DNA of 5,812 nucleotides from VGJV01 sp964646415 (GCA_964646415.1 CAZYEL010000032.1:1-5812); one strand, 5' to 3'. Counted from the first letter of the stretch, positions 1-5,339 are shown. A program made the numbers and translations. The notes: generated by a model not told the origin, from the letters alone.

Positions 1-1
1 G

Positions 2-616
2 ATATTGCAATCTTTTTCGACTGTTCCGACCAACACGAAAGTTCCCTTAACCCCAAAGATGAAACGCTGGAATAAAATCACGATGGTTTGGAACGAGAGT
101 GAGAGTGATGTCCTTATATCATCCGGTTGCGATAAGGGGCAGGTCTATTCTTTTCGGAATGAGGTTAGCTCCGAACCGGACGGTACGGGCAAAGGAGAAC
201 TCTCTTTATACGGGCAAGTAGGGAAGAATAAAAAGTTTACTGTTCTTAACTACCAAGTAACTATTGCTCCTAGTGACCAAGCAATTATCGCAGAACGATT
301 CTGTGTCCTTGAAACGAGGGGCATCAACTTTACATGGGGGACGTGGAAATCGTTTGACGACATCGGAGGTTTCTACGGAGATGTTGGGTACGTATTTCCC
401 ATGGTAAAGAGCGAGCATTTTACTGATACGGCGGTTATCGTTGTGAGAGCCATCGCGGAAGCATTGGGAACTTCGAAGGATCGACTTTTGTTTGACCTCT
501 CTCAATTTGGAGTTATCCAGGAAACGTTCTTTCGTCGTCAAAAGAAGTGGATTAGTTTTACTGAATATCTTGGATACCGGCACGGTCTCTACCCGCTTGA
601 AGACATGGTGTTGTGA
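2..616 (+). CDS. Hypothetical protein, 5' end uncertain (probably cut by window edge)
   Basis: I do not recognise this protein. The frame is open to the left edge of the window and ends at TGA 614-616. The first possible start is TTG at 5, with no visible ribosome binding site, so the gene most likely begins upstream. About 204 residues are visible. They show no signal peptide or membrane segment, and a mix of charged and aromatic stretches suggesting a soluble alpha/beta or beta-rich fold: GELSLYGQV and KFTVLNYQVTI near the middle, GINFTWGTWKSFDDIGGFYG around residues 102-121, and a basic aromatic C-terminus (RRQKKWISFTEYLGYRHG). A hairpin terminator follows 13 bp after the stop, so this is the last gene of its transcript. 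Coding status is supported by length and the terminator; function is unknown. Confidence 0.6.
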   Translation: MLQSFSTVPTNTKVPLTPKMKRWNKITMVWNESESDVLISSGCDKGQVYSFRNEVSSEPDGTGKGELSLYGQVGKNKKFTVLNYQVTIAPSDQAIIAERFCVLETRGINFTWGTWKSFDDIGGFYGDVGYVFPMVKSEHFTDTAVIVVRAIAEALGTSKDRLLFDLSQFGVIQETFFRRQKKWISFTEYLGYRHGLYPLEDMVL

Positions 617-629
617 GAATTTAACACGG

Positions 630-667
630 GCGGCGCTTGGGGAACCTCGCGCCGCTTTCCGTTTTTT
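630..667 (+). terminator. Rho-independent terminator after the first gene
   Basis: A perfect 7-bp GC stem, GCGGCGC (630-636) with GCGCCGC (649-655), closes a 12-nt loop. It is followed by TTT, CCG and a run of six T (662-667). It lies just after the TGA of the first gene and just before the ybaK-type promoter, so it separates the two transcripts. The T-tract is interrupted, which lowers certainty slightly. Confidence 0.75.
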
Positions 668-668
668 G

Positions 669-677
669 TGTTATTCT
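669..677 (+). promoter_or_regulatory. Extended -10 promoter for ybaK-type gene
   Basis: TG-T-TATTCT (669-677) is an extended -10 element with a 4/6 hexamer match. It lies 11 nt before the GTG at 689, so the 5' UTR would be only a few nucleotides. There is no Shine-Dalgarno sequence. An overlapping alternative hexamer, TAGATT at 677-682, lies exactly 6 nt before the GTG, the spacing seen at other genes here. The terminator just upstream makes a promoter at this point necessary. Confidence 0.45.
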
Positions 678-688
678 AGATTCTACTT

Positions 689-1171
689 GTGATGACTTTG
701 AAGGTGGAAGAAATACTAGAAAAGAGAGGAGTCGAATACCGGGTAATCAAGCTGCGCGCTCCGGCGTTTACGGTCGCGGACGTCCACGCGTACTCCGACG
801 GGAAAACAAATGCGGAGGAGACGTGCAAGACAATCATTTTACGAGGCAAGAAAACGAATAAGAAGTTCGCGGTCTTTTTGAGAGGCGGCGATAAGGTCCA
901 TTTCTCCGTTGCAAAGCGGCTTTTTGGCGAAGAGATGGCGATTGCGACTGCCGAGGAGGTGAAGGAAGTGAGCGGCGTGGACCCCGGCGCCGTGTGCCCC
1001 TTCATGCTTACTGCGCCGCTTTTTGTAGACAAGAAAGTTTTGGAACTCGAAACGATCAACTGCGGCTCCGGCGACCACCTTCACGGTTTGGAATTCAAGA
1101 CTAAGGATTTGGGTAAAGGAGTGCGCTATGAAGTTGTGGAGTTGGCGAAGGAAGTAGATAATGGAGAGTAA
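689..1171 (+). CDS. ybaK: YbaK/EbsC-family aminoacyl-tRNA deacylase
   Basis: This is a single-domain protein of the YbaK/ProX/EbsC editing family, which hydrolyses mischarged tRNAs (typically Cys-tRNA(Pro) or Ala-tRNA(Pro)) in the cytoplasm. Its 159-160 residues match the usual free-standing family length. Counting from the ATG at 692, the motif CKTIILRG holds the conserved lysine at about residue 46, and a region reading GVDPGAVCPF matches the family's late glycine-proline loop (G-x-x-P-G-x-x-x-P-F). The internal strand FAVFLRGGDKVHF also fits. The start is either GTG 689 or the adjacent ATG 692; both are in frame, and the upstream -10 box makes the transcript nearly leaderless. The stop (TAA 1169-1171) lies inside the left arm of the inverted repeat around the next gene, so the 3' end may have been altered by that insertion. 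The exact tRNA substrate cannot be read from the sequence. Confidence 0.9.
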   Translation: MMTLKVEEILEKRGVEYRVIKLRAPAFTVADVHAYSDGKTNAEETCKTIILRGKKTNKKFAVFLRGGDKVHFSVAKRLFGEEMAIATAEEVKEVSGVDPGAVCPFMLTAPLFVDKKVLELETINCGSGDHLHGLEFKTKDLGKGVRYEVVELAKEVDNGE

Positions 1172-1207
1172 TCGCAAATAAAGCGAATGACGGTCAATAA
1201 CGCGAAT
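1164..1207 (+). repeat. Left arm of 44-bp imperfect inverted repeat
   Basis: This arm pairs with 1588-1631 at 34 of 44 positions. The inner 14 bp (1194-1207, TCAATAACGCGAAT) match perfectly; mismatches cluster at 1189-1193. It contains two copies of a 12-mer of the form AATAnnGCGAAT, at 1177-1188 and 1196-1207, with starts 19 bp apart. The arm covers the ybaK stop and the start codon of the GxxExxY gene. Confidence 0.85.
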
Positions 1208-1588
1208 AAAACCCTCATCGCCCCAGAATTAAGTTATCGCATTGTTGGCGCGTCTTTCAATGTTTTTAATGAGTTGGGATGGGGACTATCTGAAAAAAGG
1301 TATCAGCTTGCGCTTGCACAGGAATTTGCAAAACTTGGCATTCCTTTCCAACGAGAAGTCTATATTCCTTTAAAATATAAAGGTGAGAATGCCGGGCGTT
1401 GTTTCGCGGATTTTGTCATTGGAAACAGAAATATTCTTTTAGAGCTAAAAGTTGTGCAGAAGCTTGGTTATGTTCATGTGCGGCAAGTGCTTGATTATTT
1501 GCAGTGCGGAGAAATTAAATTGGGGATACTTCTCTATTTTACTAAGGATGGGGTAAAGTATAGGCGTGTCTTGAATCCAAAAGTCTAA
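1187..1588 (+). CDS. GxxExxY protein (PD-(D/E)XK-like), inverted-repeat bounded
   Basis: The protein has 133 residues, close to the usual size of the GxxExxY family. The naming motif is visible as G33-L-S-E36-K-R-Y39. Further on, Q55 and E57, then D75 (in FADFVI) and E86-x-K88 (in LLELK), give the D...ExK pattern of the PD-(D/E)XK nuclease superfamily, so a nuclease-like fold is likely. Activity and biological role are not established as far as I know. ATG 1187 is the start used; there is no Shine-Dalgarno sequence. The gene follows ybaK by 15 bp and precedes purM by 43 bp. Both gaps are filled by the arms of a long inverted repeat that also overlap the coding ends. The gene is AT-richer than its surroundings (sampled lines about 33-47% GC, against about 62% in purM), which supports separate origin. 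It may be carried by a small stem-loop-bounded mobile unit. Confidence 0.88.
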   Translation: MTVNNANKTLIAPELSYRIVGASFNVFNELGWGLSEKRYQLALAQEFAKLGIPFQREVYIPLKYKGENAGRCFADFVIGNRNILLELKVVQKLGYVHVRQVLDYLQCGEIKLGILLYFTKDGVKYRRVLNPKV

Positions 1589-1631
1589 TTCGCGTTATTG
1601 AATTAAATTCGCGATATTAGCGACTACTCTT
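1588..1631 (-). repeat. Right arm of 44-bp imperfect inverted repeat
   Basis: This is the reverse-complement partner of 1164-1207. It begins at the last base of the GxxExxY stop codon and ends directly before the purM ATG at 1632. It carries two 12-mers, ATTCGCGTTATT (1588-1599) and ATTCGCGATATT (1607-1618), whose starts are 19 bp apart, the same spacing as in the left arm. In a transcript spanning both arms, the gene would sit in a loop of about 380 nt. Confidence 0.85.
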
Positions 1632-2774
1632 ATGCAAAGCGAGTACGCAAAATCCGGTGTTGATTACACCATCATGGAGCCTTTCAAGCAGGCGATGGTT
1701 CGCGCGGGGCGGAAGACGCTGAAGTTTCCGGAGAAGCGGGGCGTCTTTATTACGGAAGAAGCGACGGGCGCGCATGGGGCGGTCTTTGAATATCGCGGGA
1801 ACCAGCCGCATATTTGGTGCCAGACGCAGGAGGACTTGGGCAACAAAAACTGGATTGCGGAGTGGATGCGGCAGTTTGGTCCTGCCGCCCCGAGCTTGTC
1901 GAGGGGTAGCCAGAAAACCTACTACGACGCGATTGCGATAGACACGGCACTCATGACGGTGAATGACGTGATTGCGCAGGGGGCGCTTCCGGTGGTTTTC
2001 ACCGACCAGATTGAGGCATCCGAGAGTGCGTGGTATGGCGACGAGAAACGGGCGAATGACTTGGCGGCGGGATTCTTGAAAATTTGCGAAGAAGTCGGGA
2101 TGGCGATGCCCGCGGGGGAGTCTGCGTCCGTAACCTACATCGTGAATCCGAGGCCGCCGGTGAAGATGGTGGCGACTCTCTCGGGATGCACGACGGGCAT
2201 CATCGCGCCCAAGGAAAACCTCGTGACGGGCAAGAAGCTTGTGCCCGGAGACCGGATTATCGCCGCCGCGTCCTCCGGTATCCATTCGAACGGGATATCG
2301 CTTGCGATTAAAAAAGCGCTTGAGTTGCCCGACCAGTTTTTGACGAAACTCCCGAACGGGAAAACCTTAGGCGAAGAAATTCTTATTCCCACGCGCTCGT
2401 ACGTGGCGCTTATCGAATCCTTACTTGCGGAAAAGGTAGATATCCACGCGCTTCTCCCCGGCACGGGCGACGGCGTGGGGAAGCTCGCGTTCGACAAGCG
2501 TCCGTATAACTACCGCGTCCACTCGTGGCTTCCCGTGCCGCCAGTCATGCAATTTATGCGTGGACTGGGTGTGGAACTCAAAGATTGCCTCAAAACCTTC
2601 AACTGGGGCGCGGGCTACTATGTCTTCGTGCCGCAAGCGGAAGTGGAGCGGGTTTTGAAAATCGGAAAGAAAGCGGGCTACGAGCTCGCCGAGGTGGGTG
2701 TAGTGGAAGAAGGCACGCGGCAAGTCATCTTCGAACCGGAAAAAATTACGCTCGGCGGCCCGGGGGAGGGATAG
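1632..2774 (+). CDS. purM: PurM-like phosphoribosylformylglycinamidine cyclo-ligase (AIR synthase)
   Basis: PurM converts FGAM and ATP to aminoimidazole ribonucleotide, the fifth step of de novo purine synthesis, as a cytoplasmic homodimer. The 380 residues show the family's blocks in order: YAKSGVD (5-11), D-x-A-x-x-x-x-ND...GA-x-P (about 104-120), PAGESASV (160-167) at the place of the GGET-A loop, SSGIHSNGISL (214-224), LGEEILIPTRSYV (246-258) and TFNWGAGYY (322-330), ending in VIFEPEK. It is divergent: the usual GTDGVGTK loop reads TQEDLGNKN (65-73), and the usual TGGG region reads GTGDGVGKL (277-285). It is therefore a PurM-like subgroup member whose reaction is probable but not proven. 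Residues about 85-94 are encoded by a palindromic repeat and may be an acquired loop. ATG 1632 directly follows the right repeat arm, with no Shine-Dalgarno sequence. A decayed copy of its 3' end lies at 4059-4155. Confidence 0.85.
   Translation: MQSEYAKSGVDYTIMEPFKQAMVRAGRKTLKFPEKRGVFITEEATGAHGAVFEYRGNQPHIWCQTQEDLGNKNWIAEWMRQFGPAAPSLSRGSQKTYYDAIAIDTALMTVNDVIAQGALPVVFTDQIEASESAWYGDEKRANDLAAGFLKICEEVGMAMPAGESASVTYIVNPRPPVKMVATLSGCTTGIIAPKENLVTGKKLVPGDRIIAAASSGIHSNGISLAIKKALELPDQFLTKLPNGKTLGEEILIPTRSYVALIESLLAEKVDIHALLPGTGDGVGKLAFDKRPYNYRVHSWLPVPPVMQFMRGLGVELKDCLKTFNWGAGYYVFVPQAEVERVLKIGKKAGYELAEVGVVEEGTRQVIFEPEKITLGGPGEG
1888..1906. repeat. Short palindromic interspersed repeat inside purM
   Basis: CCCCGAGCTTGTCGAGGGG is a near-palindrome with CCCC/GGGG ends, internal GA/GA mismatches and a GCTTGTC centre. 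It closely resembles the CCCTGAGCTTGTCGAAGGG-type element that I recall as dispersed in many bacterial genomes. It is read in frame within purM as part of AAPSLSRGS, between the FGAM/ATP loop region and the D-x-A-x-x-x-x-ND block, so it adds a loop without breaking the frame. Confidence 0.55.
2673..2755 (+). repeat. purM 3'-end sequence, intact copy of a duplicated segment
   Basis: This segment encodes AGYEL...GTRQVIFEPEKIT of PurM and has a diverged second copy at 4059-4155. The most conserved part is an exact 20-bp direct repeat, 2726-2745 (beginning CATCTTCGAACC), identical to 4118-4137. The two copies lie 1392 bp apart and bracket the 433-aa gene. Confidence 0.75.
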
Positions 2775-2788
2775 GTATTAATTAGAAG

Positions 2789-2797
2789 TGCTAGAAT
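2789..2797 (+). promoter_or_regulatory. Extended -10 promoter for the 433-aa gene
   Basis: TG-C-TAGAAT (2789-2797) is an extended -10 with a 5/6 hexamer match, 9 nt before ATG 2807. The gap contains no ribosome binding site, so the transcript should be leaderless or nearly so. The promoter sits in the 32-bp gap after purM. Confidence 0.6.
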
Positions 2798-2806
2798 TAA
2801 CCTCGT

Positions 2807-4108
2807 ATGCCCCCCGACGAAAACAACGAGGAAAATAAGCGTGAGGAACAGCCCGGAAGAAGGCCGACTGGCACGGGTCATACGGTGGTGCGGCACGGGT
2901 GTTCTATTGATGCAAGCTTTGGGTTGTATTTAAAAAAGCAAAACGGCAATGAAGTTGATCGCTTTCTCTTTTCAGCCACGCAACCGGAGCTCAAGATTAC
3001 GAGCAATGGCTCTGTGGGGGTGCATATCTTAGTGCGCTCCGTTGGGGATTATCCCGGCCGACTTTCCATACAATTGCACCGCACAAGCGCGGGAGATATT
3101 ACTCCTTCGGAGATAACTATTGTTGCAGATAACTATCAAGCGCTCCTTAGGGCACTCCAAGATCCTCACAAGAGCCCGGAAGCTTCAGTGCCCCCGCCGC
3201 CCGGCATTAATGTTCATAATAGGGACATTGTCGAAACGATCACTGCGATGGTCGTATGGGATCCTGACCAAGGTGAGCCGTGTTCGGTTACTGAAACATT
3301 GCGACTGCACTGGTTGTTTGTTTTGCCTCACGGACAATTCAAGCATTGGAAGCCAACGGACTCTCACGCTTCGGAAACGAATGGGCAGACTGGTGCTACC
3401 GTCGCACATGGAGAAACCGTAGTCGTTGAGTCTCATCCCGACGGCGCGAGTGAATATATGGTTGCGCTTCAGACATTTTTTCGCGTGAGAGACGCAGACA
3501 CCTGTTGCAATCAGTCGGTCGGCTACGCGGTGATTCAATTTGTCCGTCACCGTTACAATTTGCACGAACAGCCGCGCAAGCAGGATGAAGATTCATGGAC
3601 GCTCGACGTATTGTCGTCGGAGATACAAAAAGCGAAGGCGGGCCAGCCGTATGACCCTACCTTTACCCACGATCCTTTAGGGTCGAATCCCGTAGCTCCG
3701 CCGTTGGTGTATCCGGGTCCGGATCCGAGAGGAGCCTCGTCCATTGCCCAGTTTGACCGCCCGGGAATTCCCGAAGAACTGTATAACCGATTTATGAGAA
3801 GCGGCGGAACGTTCACATGGGATTTTTTGAGTTTGCTGGTGTGCGAACACAATCCCGGAGATGCCGCTGCTTACTTGGCGGATAGCCTTGTGGCACAGGC
3901 GCTTCAGTACGAACTTACGCTTACGTTTACTCCTGGTTTTTCGCCGCCGCGCGTTTCTGGACGCATTATTACTATGAGGAGTTTTACTCCCTGTAGAAGA
4001 CTCGCCGATCTTCTCACGGAACTTGACCGGAGCGCCACGCAAAAATCGGGAACGTTACTCGGCGGGTTTCAACATCCGAGGGACCACGGTGTGGGTATCC
4101 CGCGGTAG
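2807..4108 (+). CDS. Hypothetical 433-aa protein, C-terminus probably replaced
   Basis: I do not recognise this protein. The first 25 or so residues are charged and low in complexity (DENNEENKREEQPGRRP), so probably disordered. There is no signal peptide or membrane segment. Residues about 30-110 read as alternating strands (FGLYLKK, RFLFSATQPELKIT, VGVHILVRSVG, RLSIQLH), followed by a proline-rich linker (SVPPPPG, about 126-132), a second strand-rich part with a CC pair (DTCCNQS), another proline/glycine-rich linker (about 295-320), and a helical part (FLSLLVCEHNPGDAAAYLAD). A multi-domain cytoplasmic protein is likely. It has its own near-leaderless promoter and lies between two copies of the purM 3' end. 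The last 17 or so residues (from LLGGFQHPRD) are read out of frame from a decayed purM tail, so the native C-terminus has probably been lost or swapped. Base composition is intermediate, about 52% GC in one sampled line. Confidence 0.75.
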   Translation: MPPDENNEENKREEQPGRRPTGTGHTVVRHGCSIDASFGLYLKKQNGNEVDRFLFSATQPELKITSNGSVGVHILVRSVGDYPGRLSIQLHRTSAGDITPSEITIVADNYQALLRALQDPHKSPEASVPPPPGINVHNRDIVETITAMVVWDPDQGEPCSVTETLRLHWLFVLPHGQFKHWKPTDSHASETNGQTGATVAHGETVVVESHPDGASEYMVALQTFFRVRDADTCCNQSVGYAVIQFVRHRYNLHEQPRKQDEDSWTLDVLSSEIQKAKAGQPYDPTFTHDPLGSNPVAPPLVYPGPDPRGASSIAQFDRPGIPEELYNRFMRSGGTFTWDFLSLLVCEHNPGDAAAYLADSLVAQALQYELTLTFTPGFSPPRVSGRIITMRSFTPCRRLADLLTELDRSATQKSGTLLGGFQHPRDHGVGIPR

Positions 4109-4155
4109 CCGTCGCGCCATCTTCGAACCGGAAAAAAATCACGCCTTGGGGAGGA
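4059..4155 (+). pseudogene. Decayed purM 3'-end remnant
   Basis: In the frame of ATC 4119-4121 this reads SAGFNI, then GTTVWVS, RGSRRAIFEPEK. It parallels the real PurM end (KAGYELAEV, VVEE, GTRQVIFEPEK) with a net indel of about one codon. After EPEK there is one extra A in the A-run (seven after CCGG here, against six in purM). Removing it restores EKIT-like coding (ATC ACG), so the remnant carries a frameshift. Its first 50 bp overlap the end of the 433-aa gene in another frame. Only the last 30 or so residues of PurM are represented, and I found nothing more of purM on either side. Confidence 0.65.
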
Positions 4156-4353
4156 ATGTTGCTACATGCGTTGCGTGTGGCCGAAGGATTGAGAAAAAGG
4201 TGCCGCGCGTCATCACTCGATGGCGGCGGCTTCCTTGGTTGAGTCACGAGAGGCGACGGCGGTGGGGATGGTATGAGGCTTGCCGTTTTTTAAACCGCTT
4301 ACACCAAAACCAGCGCGATTTCATGCCCGCGCGGTGCATAAGTTTCTGCCGGA
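4156..4353. other. Gene-free stretch between convergent genes
   Basis: Between the purM remnant and the DUF5654 stop I see no gene that can be supported. The + strand has short open frames only, such as one from ATG 4158 reading MLLHALRVAEGLRKR that ends at a TGA after 28 codons; they match nothing I know. A weak hairpin and T-run near 4255-4291 is the only structured signal. The region may be decayed coding DNA. Confidence 0.4.
4255..4291 (+). terminator. Possible terminator for the 433-aa gene
   Basis: ACGGC (4256-4260) can pair with GCCGT (4282-4286), and six T follow in 4286-4291. The stem is short and the loop long (21 nt), so this is a weak candidate. Its place, downstream of the last + strand gene before convergent genes, is sensible. 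Confidence 0.3.
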
Positions 4354-4620
4354 TTACTTCTTTTCGTCGCCCGCGCTCAAAATCTTTTCCACGTAATAGA
4401 GCGTGATGCCCACAATAATAGTGAGGAGAAGGGCGTAGGCGAATTTCGCGATGAGCGTGTCTACCGAGTTCGGAAAAAAAGTCCGGATAAGTTCGGCAAT
4501 CGCGTCGTTCCACGCAAGTCCCACGACGAGCCCGAACCCCGCCCCGATATACGTTGTCATCCGTTTCAAAACGCTCTTTTTCGCTTCTTTGAGTTCCTCA
4601 ACCAGTTTTTGCTTTTCCAT
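4354..4620 (-). CDS. DUF5654 family small membrane protein
   Basis: An 88-residue protein with a charged, probably helical N-terminus (MEKQKLVEELKEAKKSVLKR), then two hydrophobic segments at about residues 23-45 (containing GLVVGLAWNDAI) and 58-77 (FAYALLLTIIVGITLYYV), and a charged C-terminal tail. The AWN-x-A motif in the first segment, the length and the two-helix layout fit DUF5654, a family of small membrane proteins common in Patescibacteria and archaea, with no known function. ATG 4620 is fixed by a consensus TATAAT box 6 nt upstream. It lies on the same strand as the SGNH hydrolase, 7 bp after it, and its -10 box contains the hydrolase stop codon, so it has its own promoter though it could also be read through. 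Confidence 0.85.
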   Translation of the reverse strand: MEKQKLVEELKEAKKSVLKRMTTYIGAGFGLVVGLAWNDAIAELIRTFFPNSVDTLIAKFAYALLLTIIVGITLYYVEKILSAGDEKK

Positions 4621-4626
4621 TCATGC

Positions 4627-4656
4627 ATTATACGTCTAAACCCTTTATCAATTCAA
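4627..4656 (-). promoter_or_regulatory. Promoter of DUF5654 gene (leaderless)
   Basis: On the minus strand, TTGAAT (4656-4651), an 18-bp spacer and perfect TATAAT (4632-4627) form a good promoter. The ATG follows 6 nt after the -10 box, so transcription should start at or next to the A of ATG. The TAA stop of the SGNH gene lies inside TATAAT. Confidence 0.7.
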
Positions 4657-5262
4657 AAATTGCCTTGTGGCCTTCGGCGTTCGGGTGGAGGCCGTCGGGA
4701 GAGAGGAGGGTTGTGTATTCTCGTTTTTTGAACTCCGCGTTCACGTCAATAAGCGAGACAGATTCGCTCGCGGCTACTTTTTCGATGCGCTTGTTGTAAT
4801 CATCCACGTACGCATTCAATCGGGATTTGCCGTTGTCTTTGGGGATCGCGGTTGCTGTTTCCACGACCGGGTTTATGGTGAGGAGGAAAATTCTCCCGCC
4901 AAACTTTTTCGCCTTGATGATCGCGGTCGCCAAGTTTTGCTCGAATTGTTCAATGGCTACGGCAAATTTATTCTCCTTCGGGAGAAAGGCGCAGTCGTTC
5001 ATGCCGTAGGCGAAGAGAAATACATCTTCGAATCCTTTCCGCTCGCGTGATTTTGTTTCTTGCTCAAACCGTGCAAGCAGCCCCTCCGTCGTTTCCCCCG
5101 GGACGCCAAGATTATATACGCGGATGTCCAGTCCTTCATCATTCAGCTCTTTCTCATACCAATACAAAAGAAGACGGTTGGACCAGCCGCCTTTTTCGAA
5201 GTCGTATGCGCCGTGCGCGATACTGTCACCAAAGCAAAAACCACCCTTTCCGCGCTTTCCAT
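4628..5262 (-). CDS. SGNH/GDSL hydrolase, one-base frameshift near the start
   Basis: After correction this is a 211-aa SGNH-fold esterase/lipase-like hydrolase, cytoplasmic since no signal peptide is visible. All catalytic blocks are present: CFGDSIAHG with nucleophile Ser14 (codon 5224-5222), NLGVPGET (51-58) with the block II glycine, GMND (87-90) for block III, and SPDGLHP with Asp190 and His193 near the C-terminus. The frame holding these blocks has no ATG, GTG or TTG before the GDS motif; upstream it meets TGA. In the +1-related frame, ATG 5262 lies exactly 6 nt after an extended -10 box and encodes MESAERVVF, which supplies the hydrophobic strand expected before GDS. The frames join at a run of five T on the minus strand (5240-5236), where adding one base gives VVF-CFGDS. 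A true one-base deletion, a sequencing error, or slippage at the T-run would explain this. The substrate is unknown. The shorter frame from TTG 5167 would lack the nucleophile. Confidence 0.82.
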
Positions 5263-5268
5263 AGAAGT

Positions 5269-5277
5269 ATCATAACA
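5269..5277 (-). promoter_or_regulatory. Extended -10 promoter of SGNH hydrolase (leaderless)
   Basis: On the minus strand, TG-T-TATGAT (5277-5269) is an extended -10 with a 5/6 hexamer match, 6 nt before ATG 5262. It faces away from the promoter of the winged-helix gene across the 46-bp palindrome. It supports the ATG at 5262 as the true start. Confidence 0.6.
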
Positions 5278-5293
5278 AAACTCTCGCGAGTTA

Positions 5294-5339
5294 TCCCACA
5301 ATACTCTCACATTCTCGAGAATGTGAGAGTATTGTGGGA
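5294..5339. promoter_or_regulatory. Perfect 46-bp palindrome, probable operator
   Basis: The arms 5294-5316 and 5317-5339 are exact reverse complements with no spacer, centred on CATTCTCGAGAATG. It lies between two divergent promoters: 13 bp upstream of the -10 element of the winged-helix gene, with its right arm holding a weak -35 (TTGTGG, 5332-5337), and 19 bp upstream of the -10 hexamer of the SGNH gene. A second site sharing the core TCTCACATTCTCGAGAAT (5305-5322) lies at 5636-5653. Position and recurrence suggest binding of a dimeric repressor, most simply the adjacent winged-helix protein. No T-run follows on either strand, so it is not a typical terminator. Confidence 0.7.

Noticed and set aside
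206..583. 125-codon minus-strand frame inside the first gene
   Set aside because: It is antisense to a longer + strand frame that ends in a proper terminator; no promoter or domain supports it.
1617..2285. 222-codon minus-strand frame opposite purM
   Set aside because: Arg/His-rich shadow frame of a GC-rich gene whose + strand product has clear PurM motifs.
4118..4135. T-loop-like GGTTCGAAG on the minus strand suggesting a tRNA or tRNA-derived att site
   Set aside because: The flanking bases do not form a five-pair T-arm, there is no acceptor or anticodon arm, and the same sequence is explained as coding for IFEPEK in purM.
4014..4247. 77-codon minus-strand frame opposite the purM remnant
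   Set aside because: No promoter, no recognisable domain, low-complexity proline and serine content, and a better explanation on the other strand.
4023..4406. 127-codon + strand frame with an Arg-rich product containing CVACGRR
   Set aside because: It overlaps the end of the 433-aa gene and is antisense to DUF5654. Its only meaningful part is the purM remnant, and its composition is that of a non-coding frame.
5294..5339. The 46-bp palindrome as a bidirectional terminator
   Set aside because: The flanking genes diverge rather than converge, and no T-run follows either arm.
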